Shown here piece after piece: positions 45,167 through 53,423 of a stretch of DNA of 64,000 nt. Where the stretch lies: assembly GCA_027296055.1 (NCBI GenBank), contig JAPUJT010000047.1:1-64000 (forward strand), given 5' to 3'. The DNA comes from Planctomycetota bacterium (GTDB lineage: Bacteria; Planctomycetota; JAPUJT01). Every line of letters begins with the position of its first letter. The stretch's first letter is position 1. Below the pieces are notes generated by a model. The model did no database searches, had not been told where the DNA came from, and saw nothing but the letters and a program-made list of their open reading frames with translations. The position numbers and the translations under genes are program-made.

Positions 45167-47887
45167 ATGCGGTTAGTACGGCTGGCCGTCCCCCTCCTCT
45201 CCATTCTCCCCCTCCTCGCCGCGCCGGCGAACGCCCAGGATCGGCCCGTACGTCCCTCCTCCGCGCCAACGGATCGGTTCGGCGACCGGATGCCGAAGGG
45301 CGCGATCCGACGGTTCGGCTCCGTCCGATTCCGCCACGAGGGGCCGATCCTCTCGCTCGACTATTCCTCGGACGGCAGCACGATAGCCTCGGGAAGCCGG
45401 GATGGGACGGTGCGGATCTGGGATGTCTTGACCGGAAGGGAACTGCAACGTCTCGAGCTGGGAGTACAGGCAAATTCGGTGACCTTCTCCCCTGACGGCA
45501 AGCAGATAGCCGCGGGCGGGGGCGCCGACTGGGTGAACCGGGGCAGCAAGCGAAACGCTGTACGACTCTGGAGCGTCGAGACGGGAAAGAGGTCGAGACG
45601 CTTCAGGGGAGATAGTGGCCCCACCCAGTCGATCGCCTTCTCGCCCGACGGCGCCACGATCTCGGCGGCGATGGGCCAGCAGAGTCAGGGGGGGGCGACG
45701 TTCATCTGGGACGCCACATCGGGGAATCGCCTCCAGAGGCTCCAGAATCTGGAGGCTCGAGGTTGGACCTCCACCCTCGTCTACTCTCCGGACAGCAAGA
45801 CACTCGTCACCGCGTCCGACGACCAGACAATACGCCTGTGGGACGTGGCCACGGGCAAGGATATCCGGAAGATCGATCTCGCGGGGCTGTCCGAGACGGC
45901 CCTCGATCTCGCCATGTCGCCGGATGGGAAAACCCTCGCGTCCGTATCCGGCTCCGGGAAAATTCGGTTGTGGAGCATGTCGACCGGAAACGAGGAGTTG
46001 TCCTTCGGAGACGAGGAATTCGAAACTTCCTCCATCGCCTTCTCTCCCGACGGCAAGAGGATCGCCGCGGCGGGCGAAGCCGGGGCGGTTCGGATCTGGA
46101 GCGCTTCGAGCGGAGACATCGAGCAGCGCCTCGACCGGGCCAACACGGCGCCGAATACCTCGAGCCTGCCGTCCTTCGCCCTCGAGTTCTCCCCGGATGG
46201 GGGGACCCTGGCCGTCGGCGGAGAGGCGGCGACCATCCTGTTCTGGGACCTTGCGACGGGGAAGGAGGTCCGGGCCTCTCCGGGGCACGAAGGCCACGTC
46301 TCCGCCATCGCCTTCTCTCCGGACGGGGCCATGATGGCATCCGCGGGCGGAGATCTCCGCGTGCGACTCTGGAAAGTCTCGACGGCGGATGAGATCCGAA
46401 CCCTGTCCGGCCATACGGAGCCGGTCCGTTCGGTAGCGTTCTCGCCGGACGGCGGGGTTCTCGCCTCCGGGGGTGACGACTCCAGCATCCGACTCTGGGA
46501 GATCTCCACGGGCAAGGAGATGCGGCTATGGGAACTGGGGAAAGCCAGGAAGAGCTGGCCAGGCTGGCCGGGAAAGTTAGCCGCTCCCAGCTATCCCGTT
46601 CGCCCCGTAACCTTCCTGCAGTTCGGGAGTGACGGGAAGGGGATCGTGGCCGCCGCGGGGGACGATTCGGTCTACTACCTCGATCCCGACTCCGGGATTC
46701 GTCGGACGATCTGGCGAGGGCGGAGAGAAGAGAGCAATTTCATGCGCGTCTTTCAGCGGAACAGGAACCCGAATTTTCTGCGATCGGATCTGATGTTCGA
46801 GCCCTGGCAGAAGACGGCTGCCGTGACCCCTGATGGAGAAGCGGTTGTCTTCCGGAGCGGTTGGACCGGCTTGCGCGCCATGGGGGTCGGCTCCGGTGAG
46901 AGCAGGTACCGCATCGGGAAGGAGTCCGTTGGAAACGATTGGGAGGTCCTTCATTCTGGAAGAGGCAATGAGACCCGGGACATCTCGTATCTGACCCTCT
47001 CTCCCGATGGCCTCACGGCGATGACGGGCCTGTCGAACGGCGCCGTCCAGGCATGGGAGATCGCCACCGGCAAGAGTATTCTCGAATGGCGCGCCCATCA
47101 AAAGTCGATCACCTCGCTGTTGTACAGCCCCGATGGACGGCTCGTAGCTACGTCTGCCCTCGACGATGGTATAACCCTCTGGGATTCTTTGATCGCAGGT
47201 AACGGTCTCAAGAAGGTCGCCAAGTTCTCCGGCCATGGAGATCTGGTCTTCTGCCTCGCTTTTACGCCGCGGGGGAGCTATCTCGCGTCCGGGGGAACCG
47301 ACGGGACGATCCTTCTCTGGGACATCCGGGAGTTGGCGCCTGCCAGAGCATCCTCCGGGGAGGGACTGTCCGACAAAGCGCTGGAGGCCCTCTGGTCAAA
47401 GCTTGCCGCCGCCGATCCCGTCCGGGCACACCGGGCGATCGCCACCCTCGCGGGCGAGCCGGAATCGAGCTTGCCCTTTCTGCAGGAGCAGATTCGGCCG
47501 CAGTCGGCCGTGGATGACGAGAAGGTGCGTTCACTGATCGCTCTGCTGGACGACGGCGATTTCGACGTCCGGGAGGGAGCTTCTCGGGATCTGCGAGGTC
47601 TCGGCCGCGGCGCGGAGTCGTTCCTGCGGAAGACCCTTCAAGAGGGGAGCATCTCGCCGGAGGTCAAGATAAGGGTGAAACAGGCGATCGCCGTCTGGCA
47701 GTTTCCCATCACCGAGTTTCCGAGTGAGGCCCTGCGAACCGGGAGGGCCATTCGCGTCCTGGAAGCCATCGGAGACCTACCCGCTCGGGAGCTGCTGAAG
47801 AAGATCGCCGAAGATACCTCTTCGCGTCACGAGAGAAACAACGCTATCGGCGCTCGGCTCCGGATGGAGATGGTTCAAAGCTGGTAA
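45167..47887 (+). CDS. Exported WD40-repeat protein with HEAT-like tail (copy 1)
   Basis: 906 residues. Signal peptide LVRLAVPLLSILPLLAAPANA. About 13 WD40 repeats (FSPDGxxxAxGxxDxxVRLWD type) fill residues 50-720, enough for two 7-bladed propellers; one unit (46.6-46.9 kb) is degenerate. The C-terminal 170 residues are helical and include LLDDGDFDVREGASRDLRGLGRGAESFLRKTLQ, a HEAT-like segment. This WD40-plus-helical-tail architecture is characteristic of planctomycetes. The protein is probably a protein-interaction platform in the periplasm. It starts 68 bases after the TPR-like gene and may be the distal part of the same transcript. Confidence 0.88.
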   Translation: MRLVRLAVPLLSILPLLAAPANAQDRPVRPSSAPTDRFGDRMPKGAIRRFGSVRFRHEGPILSLDYSSDGSTIASGSRDGTVRIWDVLTGRELQRLELGVQANSVTFSPDGKQIAAGGGADWVNRGSKRNAVRLWSVETGKRSRRFRGDSGPTQSIAFSPDGATISAAMGQQSQGGATFIWDATSGNRLQRLQNLEARGWTSTLVYSPDSKTLVTASDDQTIRLWDVATGKDIRKIDLAGLSETALDLAMSPDGKTLASVSGSGKIRLWSMSTGNEELSFGDEEFETSSIAFSPDGKRIAAAGEAGAVRIWSASSGDIEQRLDRANTAPNTSSLPSFALEFSPDGGTLAVGGEAATILFWDLATGKEVRASPGHEGHVSAIAFSPDGAMMASAGGDLRVRLWKVSTADEIRTLSGHTEPVRSVAFSPDGGVLASGGDDSSIRLWEISTGKEMRLWELGKARKSWPGWPGKLAAPSYPVRPVTFLQFGSDGKGIVAAAGDDSVYYLDPDSGIRRTIWRGRREESNFMRVFQRNRNPNFLRSDLMFEPWQKTAAVTPDGEAVVFRSGWTGLRAMGVGSGESRYRIGKESVGNDWEVLHSGRGNETRDISYLTLSPDGLTAMTGLSNGAVQAWEIATGKSILEWRAHQKSITSLLYSPDGRLVATSALDDGITLWDSLIAGNGLKKVAKFSGHGDLVFCLAFTPRGSYLASGGTDGTILLWDIRELAPARASSGEGLSDKALEALWSKLAAADPVRAHRAIATLAGEPESSLPFLQEQIRPQSAVDDEKVRSLIALLDDGDFDVREGASRDLRGLGRGAESFLRKTLQEGSISPEVKIRVKQAIAVWQFPITEFPSEALRTGRAIRVLEAIGDLPARELLKKIAEDTSSRHERNNAIGARLRMEMVQSW

Positions 47888-47909
47888 GCTCCCCGCTCCC
47901 TGATCTAAC

Positions 47910-50417
47910 ATGCTTCGAATGAGATCGCGAATGTTCCCGATTCCTGGCCGACGCACAATCGAACGCAAGACCCAACGGCGGGGAGTCCTTCTCGTCGTCC
48001 TCGCGCTGGTCGCACTCGGGTTCGCCCAGCAGGGCAAGCGGCCTCGCCGGGTCGACGCCCACGGGGATCTCCTCCCTTCGGGAGCGATCGGCCGCCTCGG
48101 CTCGAATCGCCTCAGGCCAGGTGGTTCCGTCTACTCCATTTCCTTCTCTCCTGATGGGAAGACCCTGGCCAGCGCCGGCCGGTCCGCGAGCGTCCACTTC
48201 TGGGAGATTCCGACGGGCCGCCTCCTCGCCAGGGAATCCAGAGGCGGCGAGGAGCTCTGGCTCGTCGCCATCTCCCCGGACGGGAGGACGATCGCTTCCG
48301 CAATCGACATGAAGACGATCGAGATCTGGGATAGGGAGACCACGAAGCGGATCCGCAAGCACGAGAGCCACCCCGAAGAGCTGACCTCGATACTCTTCTC
48401 CCCCGACGGCAAATGGATCGCGACGGCGGACCGAGGATCCACCGTTCGCCTCACCTCGCTAGAATCCGGAGAGAAGCTACTGGAGCTGGATTGGTCGCGA
48501 GGCGCGGGGCCGGTCATCGCCATCTCTCCCGACGGCCAGACTCTCGCCACCGCCACCCAGGCGATCACCCTCTGGGAACTACCGGGCGGGACCGAGCGAG
48601 CCGTCCTGGAGGGCCATCAAGCTAACATCCGCGCCCTGGCGTTCTCCCCCGATGGGAAGCTGCTTGCCTCAGCGGATGGCGATGGAGAGGTCCGGATCTG
48701 GAAGGCCGCCTCCGGGAAGCAAGCCCTCGTCCACCGTGAACGGAGGGCCAACTTCCTCTCCGCCACCTTTTCCCCCGACGGCAAGATGCTCGCCCTGGGA
48801 GGCGATCCGACGCTCTTCCTGTGGCGGCTGACTCGGAGCAAGAAGCTCGTCCGGCTGGAAGGGCACTCGCAGGGAATCACCGCCGTGGCCTTTTCTCCCG
48901 ATGGAAAGATCCTCGCCTCCGCGGGATGGGACGGAACGATCCGGCTCTGGAATCCCGGCTCGAGGGGAGAGATCGTGAAGCGGCGCGGCCACGCAGAGGC
49001 GGTCAACCATGTCGTCTTCTCCCCGGACGGAAAGACCGTGGCGACCGCGGGAAGGGACGGGACGGTCAGACTCTGGGACGTGGCGACGCGAGAGCAGAAG
49101 TACGCCTTTGCAGGTCACGACGATTCGGTCGAGACTCTCGTCTTCTCTCCCGACGGCAAGAGACTGGCGTCGGGAAGCTGGGACAAGACGATCTGCATCT
49201 GGGATCCTGCGAGGGGGAAGAGGACGAACAAACTTTCCGGCCACCTGCGCGGGGTCTATTCGATTGCCTACTCCCCCGATGGAAAGAGGCTCGCATCGGG
49301 CAGCTCCGACGGGACCATTCGCTTCTGGAAGGCCTCGACGGGCAAGGAGCTCAACCAGATCACCGGTCAGAAAGGAACCGTCGGACAGGTGCTCTATTCC
49401 CCCGACGGGGATCACTTCGCCGCCGCGACCTGGATTGACTCAAAAAAAGTGGATAGCACGATCCGGGTGTGGGATGTGGAGGAAGCCAGGGAGGTCTGTC
49501 GGATTCCCTGGAAGAACGACAGGGACGAGAAGGCGATCTTCACCCCGGACGGCCAGCGCCTCATCACCTGGGGCCGCGACTCCACGGTGAGGATCTGGGC
49601 CATCCCCGGCGGCGAGCGGCTCTACACGTTCAAGGCGAAGGGGGGGTCCGACACGGGGTTCTCCCTGTCGCCAGACGGCAGCACTCTGGCGATGGGTGGG
49701 TGGAACGAGTCGATCGACCTCTTCGAGATCGCAACGGGACGGAGCCTCATCCGGTACGAAGGCGTGAGCGGACCGATCCGGTCTGTCGCCTATTCCCCGG
49801 ACGGGTTGACGATCGCCTCCGGTGGAGACGACACCGCCACCCTGCTCTGGGAGACGGATCCGGGAGGCTGGGGAGAGACCTTTCTCGACCTGGGGTTGGA
49901 CGACGAGCGGAAGGATGGCCTCTGGGCCGCTCTGGCAGAAAAGGACGGACAGGCGGCCTATCAGGCGATCTGTGCGATCTCTGGCGCCGGCCCCATGGGA
50001 GCGGAGTTTCTTCAGGAGCGGATGAAGAGCCTCAGCGACGAGGAGCTAGAGCGGGCGCGAGTCCTGGCGAAGCAGCTCGAGCAGGACGACCCCGACAAGG
50101 CGCTCATCGCGATCAGGGAGTTTCGGACGCTGGGCGTCCTGGTCGAGCCCGTGCTGAGAGAAGTCGTCGCCCGGTTTCCGTCCCCCTCGATCCGCAAGAA
50201 AATCGAGACCCTGGTCTCGGAGCTGTCTCCACCCTACCGACAGTTCCCCAACGAGACGGTCCGCCGTCGAAGAGCTATCCGTGCGCTGGAGCGCATGGCA
50301 AACCAGGACGCGGCCGATGTCCTGCAGTCGATCCTGGTGACGTCACCTTCCAAGGCGGAGAAGGCTTTGATCGAGGCGGCGCTGGATCGCTTGAGCGCCA
50401 GGCTGAGCAGCCGATAG
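47910..50417 (+). CDS. Exported WD40-repeat protein with HEAT-like tail (copy 2)
   Basis: 835 residues, 22 bases after copy 1. The N-terminal hydrophobic stretch (GVLLVVLALVALGFAQQ, about 25-41) follows a basic n-region. I count 14 WD40 units (for example GHSQGITAVAFSPDGKILASAGWDGTIRLWN), giving two full 7-bladed propellers. The tail (LWAALAEKDGQAAYQAICAISGAGPMGAEFLQERMKSL) aligns with LWSKLAAADPVRAHRAIATLAG of copy 1, confirming paralogy. The start ATG at 47910 has only a modest ribosome binding site; ATG 47919 is an alternative. It is the last gene of the plus-strand block and converges with the TGA-interrupted thioredoxin-like gene. Confidence 0.88.
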   Translation: MLRMRSRMFPIPGRRTIERKTQRRGVLLVVLALVALGFAQQGKRPRRVDAHGDLLPSGAIGRLGSNRLRPGGSVYSISFSPDGKTLASAGRSASVHFWEIPTGRLLARESRGGEELWLVAISPDGRTIASAIDMKTIEIWDRETTKRIRKHESHPEELTSILFSPDGKWIATADRGSTVRLTSLESGEKLLELDWSRGAGPVIAISPDGQTLATATQAITLWELPGGTERAVLEGHQANIRALAFSPDGKLLASADGDGEVRIWKAASGKQALVHRERRANFLSATFSPDGKMLALGGDPTLFLWRLTRSKKLVRLEGHSQGITAVAFSPDGKILASAGWDGTIRLWNPGSRGEIVKRRGHAEAVNHVVFSPDGKTVATAGRDGTVRLWDVATREQKYAFAGHDDSVETLVFSPDGKRLASGSWDKTICIWDPARGKRTNKLSGHLRGVYSIAYSPDGKRLASGSSDGTIRFWKASTGKELNQITGQKGTVGQVLYSPDGDHFAAATWIDSKKVDSTIRVWDVEEAREVCRIPWKNDRDEKAIFTPDGQRLITWGRDSTVRIWAIPGGERLYTFKAKGGSDTGFSLSPDGSTLAMGGWNESIDLFEIATGRSLIRYEGVSGPIRSVAYSPDGLTIASGGDDTATLLWETDPGGWGETFLDLGLDDERKDGLWAALAEKDGQAAYQAICAISGAGPMGAEFLQERMKSLSDEELERARVLAKQLEQDDPDKALIAIREFRTLGVLVEPVLREVVARFPSPSIRKKIETLVSELSPPYRQFPNETVRRRRAIRALERMANQDAADVLQSILVTSPSKAEKALIEAALDRLSARLSSR

Positions 50418-50422
50418 CCTCC

Positions 50423-50935
50423 TCAATACCATCCCCTCTTCGACGTCCCCGCAGGCTCGAGACGCTTGCCCGATCTCTTCCGCTGGGCCTTGGCCTTTTT
50501 CTTCCGCACGGACTTCGCTGGAGCATACTTCTTCAGGAACTTCGCCAGGCGGAGGGCTTCCTGCGCTCCCCCCCCGACCTTCAATTTCGTGAAGGCTACC
50601 TTCTTGCCGTCTCCGTCCAGGATGAGCATGCCCGGCCGCGTGATGCCGTGCCTTCGCACCAGACTGTACGCGGCTGGGACCTTCACGAGGGCCGTCTGGA
50701 ATCTTTGGGACATCTTCCGAACCCGGGGGTCATCGAGGATCGTCGAGAGCGCACGGCTCTCGAATCGAAACTGGGGTCATCAAGCCTTGGAGCCGGCGAG
50801 CCCGACAAGGACCCGCCCGTTCCGTTTCTTCGCCACGGCTATCGCGGAGTCCAGGCCATCCAGACCTTCGTGTCTCCACGAGATCCCATCGGGGAGGATG
50901 AGGGGAAGGAGAAAGAGCGCCATCGATATTCGCAC
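50423..50935 (-). CDS. Thioredoxin-like protein with two in-frame TGA codons (candidate selenoprotein or pseudogene)
   Basis: From GTG 50935 (GGAGGT, 6-base spacer) one frame runs to the stop at 50423, broken only by two adjacent TGAs at 50782-50777 (residues 52-53). N-terminus: a signal-like VRISMALFLLPLILPDG, then a helix and the strand RVLVGLAGSKA. After the TGAs come RFESRALSTILDDPRVRK, ALVKV and HGITRPGMLILDGDGKK, with the cis-proline loop of thioredoxin folds, and a Lys/Arg-rich tail. Aligned by eye to thioredoxin-like proteins with CxxC, the first TGA falls on the N-terminal catalytic Cys. Recoding as selenocysteine would give a 170-residue oxidoreductase. The resolving Cys position is Gln, which is unusual. 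Alternatively the gene is decaying. Confidence 0.6.
50743..50763 (-). promoter_or_regulatory. SECIS-like stem-loop after the TGA pair
   Basis: On the minus strand, TCGAGAGC, loop CGTGC, GCTCTCGA form a perfect 8-bp stem with a 5-base loop whose second base is G. That G is 23 bases after the second TGA and 26 after the first. Published bacterial SECIS models call for a small apical loop with G in its first two positions at about 16-37 bases from the UGA, so both TGAs are within range. No selenocysteine machinery gene is in the window, so function is inference. Confidence 0.45.
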
Positions 50936-51119
50936 GGCCACACCTCCAGAAAATCGAATGGGCAAAACGAGTCTCGAATCGCATCACATTAGACCCCCCC
51001 GGGACTTCCGGTAACAGGCGCACTTGACTTGTCCTGCCCTCCGAATGAAGATTTCACGCTTCCGAGACAATTTCATCCAGAACACCCGGACGACGGGGAA
51101 CAGACCCCTCGAAGGCGAA

Positions 51120-51869
51120 ATGCCAGAGAAGACCAAATCGAGAAGCCGGAAGTGGCTCCGACTGTCGCTGATACTGGCCGGACTTGCGGCGTTCCTGGCT
51201 GCTATCGCGATCCTCGGCCCGAAGGCCCTTCCCTACCTCCGGACGTTCGCCGAGTGGGTGGAGGGTCTCGGGTTCTGGGCTCCGGTCATCTACATACTGG
51301 GCTACGCTACTCTCACCGTCGTCATGGTTCCGGGATCGCCGCTCACGATCTCCGCGGGGCCTCTTTTCGGTATTCTCCAGGGCACCCTCTACGCCTTTCT
51401 CGGGGCCACGGCCGGCGCATGCTCCGCCTTCCTCGTCGCTCGCTATGTGGCCCGCGGCGCTATCGAGCGTCGGCTGGAGGGGAACGCGAAATTCAATAAC
51501 ATCGACAGAGCCATCCGCTCCCGGGGGTTCTTCCTCGTCCTGCTTCTCAGACTCTCCCCCGTCTTTCCGTTCAACCTGATCAACGTCGGCCTGGGACTCA
51601 CGAAGGTGCGGTTCGACCATTTCGCGCTGGCGTCGATCGGGATGCTTCCCGGAACGTTGCTGTACGTCTACATCGGATATGCGGCGGGGGACATCGCCAC
51701 TGCCCTCTCCGGCCAGAGCGAGAGGGAGAAGACAATCTACGATTACGCCCTGCTGATTTTGGGTCTCGTGGCCACTCTCGTCGTGACCACGTGGGTGACG
51801 CGCCTCGCGCGGAATGCTTTGAAGGAGGCAACCGGTGACGGAGATACCGCGGATTCTCCCGGTGGATGA
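51120..51869 (+). CDS. TVP38/TMEM64 (SNARE-associated/DedA-like) membrane protein
   Basis: 249 residues from ATG 51120 (GAAGG upstream); the longer frame from 51024 has no ribosome binding site. About five hydrophobic segments, with the family core GYATLTVVMVPGSPLTISAGPLFGILQGTLYAFLGATAGACSAFLVARYVARG and RGFFLVLLLRLSPVFPFNLINVGLGLTKVRF. Members of this superfamily are lipid scramblase- or transporter-like membrane proteins; the substrate is unknown. It overlaps the MerA-like gene by 35 bases, a pairing that is common in bacteria. Confidence 0.92.
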   Translation: MPEKTKSRSRKWLRLSLILAGLAAFLAAIAILGPKALPYLRTFAEWVEGLGFWAPVIYILGYATLTVVMVPGSPLTISAGPLFGILQGTLYAFLGATAGACSAFLVARYVARGAIERRLEGNAKFNNIDRAIRSRGFFLVLLLRLSPVFPFNLINVGLGLTKVRFDHFALASIGMLPGTLLYVYIGYAAGDIATALSGQSEREKTIYDYALLILGLVATLVVTTWVTRLARNALKEATGDGDTADSPGG

Positions 51870-53349
51870 TCATGATCAAGAATGGATCGCGAACGTCCAT
51901 CCGGAGAACTGGAAAAACCCCGAGCCGGCGGATCGGTATCACCTCGTCGTGATCGGCGCCGGCACCGCCGGGCTGGTCAGCGCCATAGGATCCGCATCGC
52001 TCGGCGCCAGGGTGGCCCTCGTCGAACGTCACCTGATGGGAGGCGATTGCTTGAATGTCGGGTGTGTTCCCTCCAAGGGCGTGATCCGGGCGGCCCGCGC
52101 CTGGCAGGCCGTCGCGGAGGGCCCAGCCTACGGAGCGCCGGTGGCGGCGGGAGACGGGGACTTCGCCGCAGCCATGCGACGGATGCGCCGGCTCCGGGCG
52201 AAGATCAGCCAGGTCGATTCCGCCGCGAGGTATCGGGACCTCGGGGTCGACGTCTTCCTCGGGGAGGGACGTTTCGTCGGACCCGATGCGATGGAGGTGG
52301 GGGGCGCTCGACTCGAATTCCGTCGCGCCGTGATCGCCACAGGGGCGCGGGCTTCCGCGCCGCCCATCCCGGGTCTGGAGGAGGCGGGGTACCTGACCAA
52401 CGAGACGATCTTCTCTCTGGAGGAACGCCCCGGACGATTCGCGGTGATCGGGGCCGGTCCGATCGGCTGCGAGATGGGCCAGGCCTTCGCTCGCCTGGGC
52501 AGCGAGGTGCACCTCCTGGAGAAGACGGACCACATCCTACCGAGGGAGGATCAGGACGCCGCCAGGATCGTCGAGCAGGCGATGCTGCGGGACGGAGTCC
52601 GGCTGGAGTGCGCCAGCGAGATCACGGGAGTCGAGCGGAAGGGAGATGAGAAGGTTCTGCGGTACCAGTGCGGAGGCCACCCGAAGTCGATCACGGTCGA
52701 TCAGATCCTTGTGAGCGTGGGCCGCGCCCCGAATGTGGAGGGGCTGGACCTGGAGGTGGCCGGGGTCGAGTACGACCGTCATGGCGTGACGGTAGACGAC
52801 AGACTTCGAACCTCCAACCCGCGGATCTATGCCGCCGGGGATATCGCCGGCCGCTACAAGTTCACCCACGTAGCGGACGCCCACGCGCAGATCGTGATCC
52901 GCAACGCCCTTTTCTTCGGACGGGCCCGGGCCAGCCGGCTCGTGATTCCATGGTGTACATACACGAGCCCGGAGATCGCGCACGTCGGGATGTACGAGAA
53001 GGATGCGAAGGAGATGGGGTACGCCGTGGACACGATCACGGTCTCCCTCGACGAAAACGATCGCGCCCTCCTCGATGGGGAAGATGCTGGATTTTTCCGG
53101 GTCCATCTCGAGGCGGGAAAGGACAAGATCCTCGGGGCCACTCTGATCACGGAGCACGCGGGTGAGATGATCAGCGAAATCTCCCTCGCCATGACGGCGG
53201 GGCTCGGCCTCTCCCGGATCGGATCGACGATCCACCCTTACCCGACTCAGGCCGATGTCTTCCGTCGCGCGGCTTCCGTCTGGCGAAAACGGAAGCTGAC
53301 GCCGCTGGCGAAGAAGATCCTGTCGTTCATGCTCCGGATAGTCCGCTGA
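51835..53349 (+). CDS. MerA-like FAD-dependent dithiol oxidoreductase
   Basis: 504 residues. GTG 51835 follows AGGAGG and overlaps the membrane protein gene. FAD-binding VVIGAGTAGLVSAIGSASLGARVALVER, redox-active pair GGDCLNVGCVPSK (Cys-x4-Cys), NAD(P)-binding AVIGAGPIGCEMGQAFARLG, and the C-terminal dimerisation domain with TIHPYPTQADVFRRAA. It belongs to the mercuric-reductase-like branch of the pyridine-nucleotide disulfide oxidoreductases but lacks an N-terminal HMA domain and the C-terminal vicinal Cys pair used for Hg(II), so mercury reduction is doubtful. Coupling to the TVP38-like protein suggests a membrane-linked redox role. Confidence 0.93.
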   Translation: MTEIPRILPVDDHDQEWIANVHPENWKNPEPADRYHLVVIGAGTAGLVSAIGSASLGARVALVERHLMGGDCLNVGCVPSKGVIRAARAWQAVAEGPAYGAPVAAGDGDFAAAMRRMRRLRAKISQVDSAARYRDLGVDVFLGEGRFVGPDAMEVGGARLEFRRAVIATGARASAPPIPGLEEAGYLTNETIFSLEERPGRFAVIGAGPIGCEMGQAFARLGSEVHLLEKTDHILPREDQDAARIVEQAMLRDGVRLECASEITGVERKGDEKVLRYQCGGHPKSITVDQILVSVGRAPNVEGLDLEVAGVEYDRHGVTVDDRLRTSNPRIYAAGDIAGRYKFTHVADAHAQIVIRNALFFGRARASRLVIPWCTYTSPEIAHVGMYEKDAKEMGYAVDTITVSLDENDRALLDGEDAGFFRVHLEAGKDKILGATLITEHAGEMISEISLAMTAGLGLSRIGSTIHPYPTQADVFRRAASVWRKRKLTPLAKKILSFMLRIVR

Positions 53350-53423
53350 ATCCCCCCCTTGCCCACTGCCAGCAAGGTCAGGATAATGATGGAGGTTCGA
53401 AGTAAACCTGGAACGAGGTGACT

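Noticed and set aside
51835-53349. Mercury resistance determinant
   Set aside because: The flavoprotein lacks the HMA domain and C-terminal vicinal cysteines, and no merR, merT or merP gene is adjacent.
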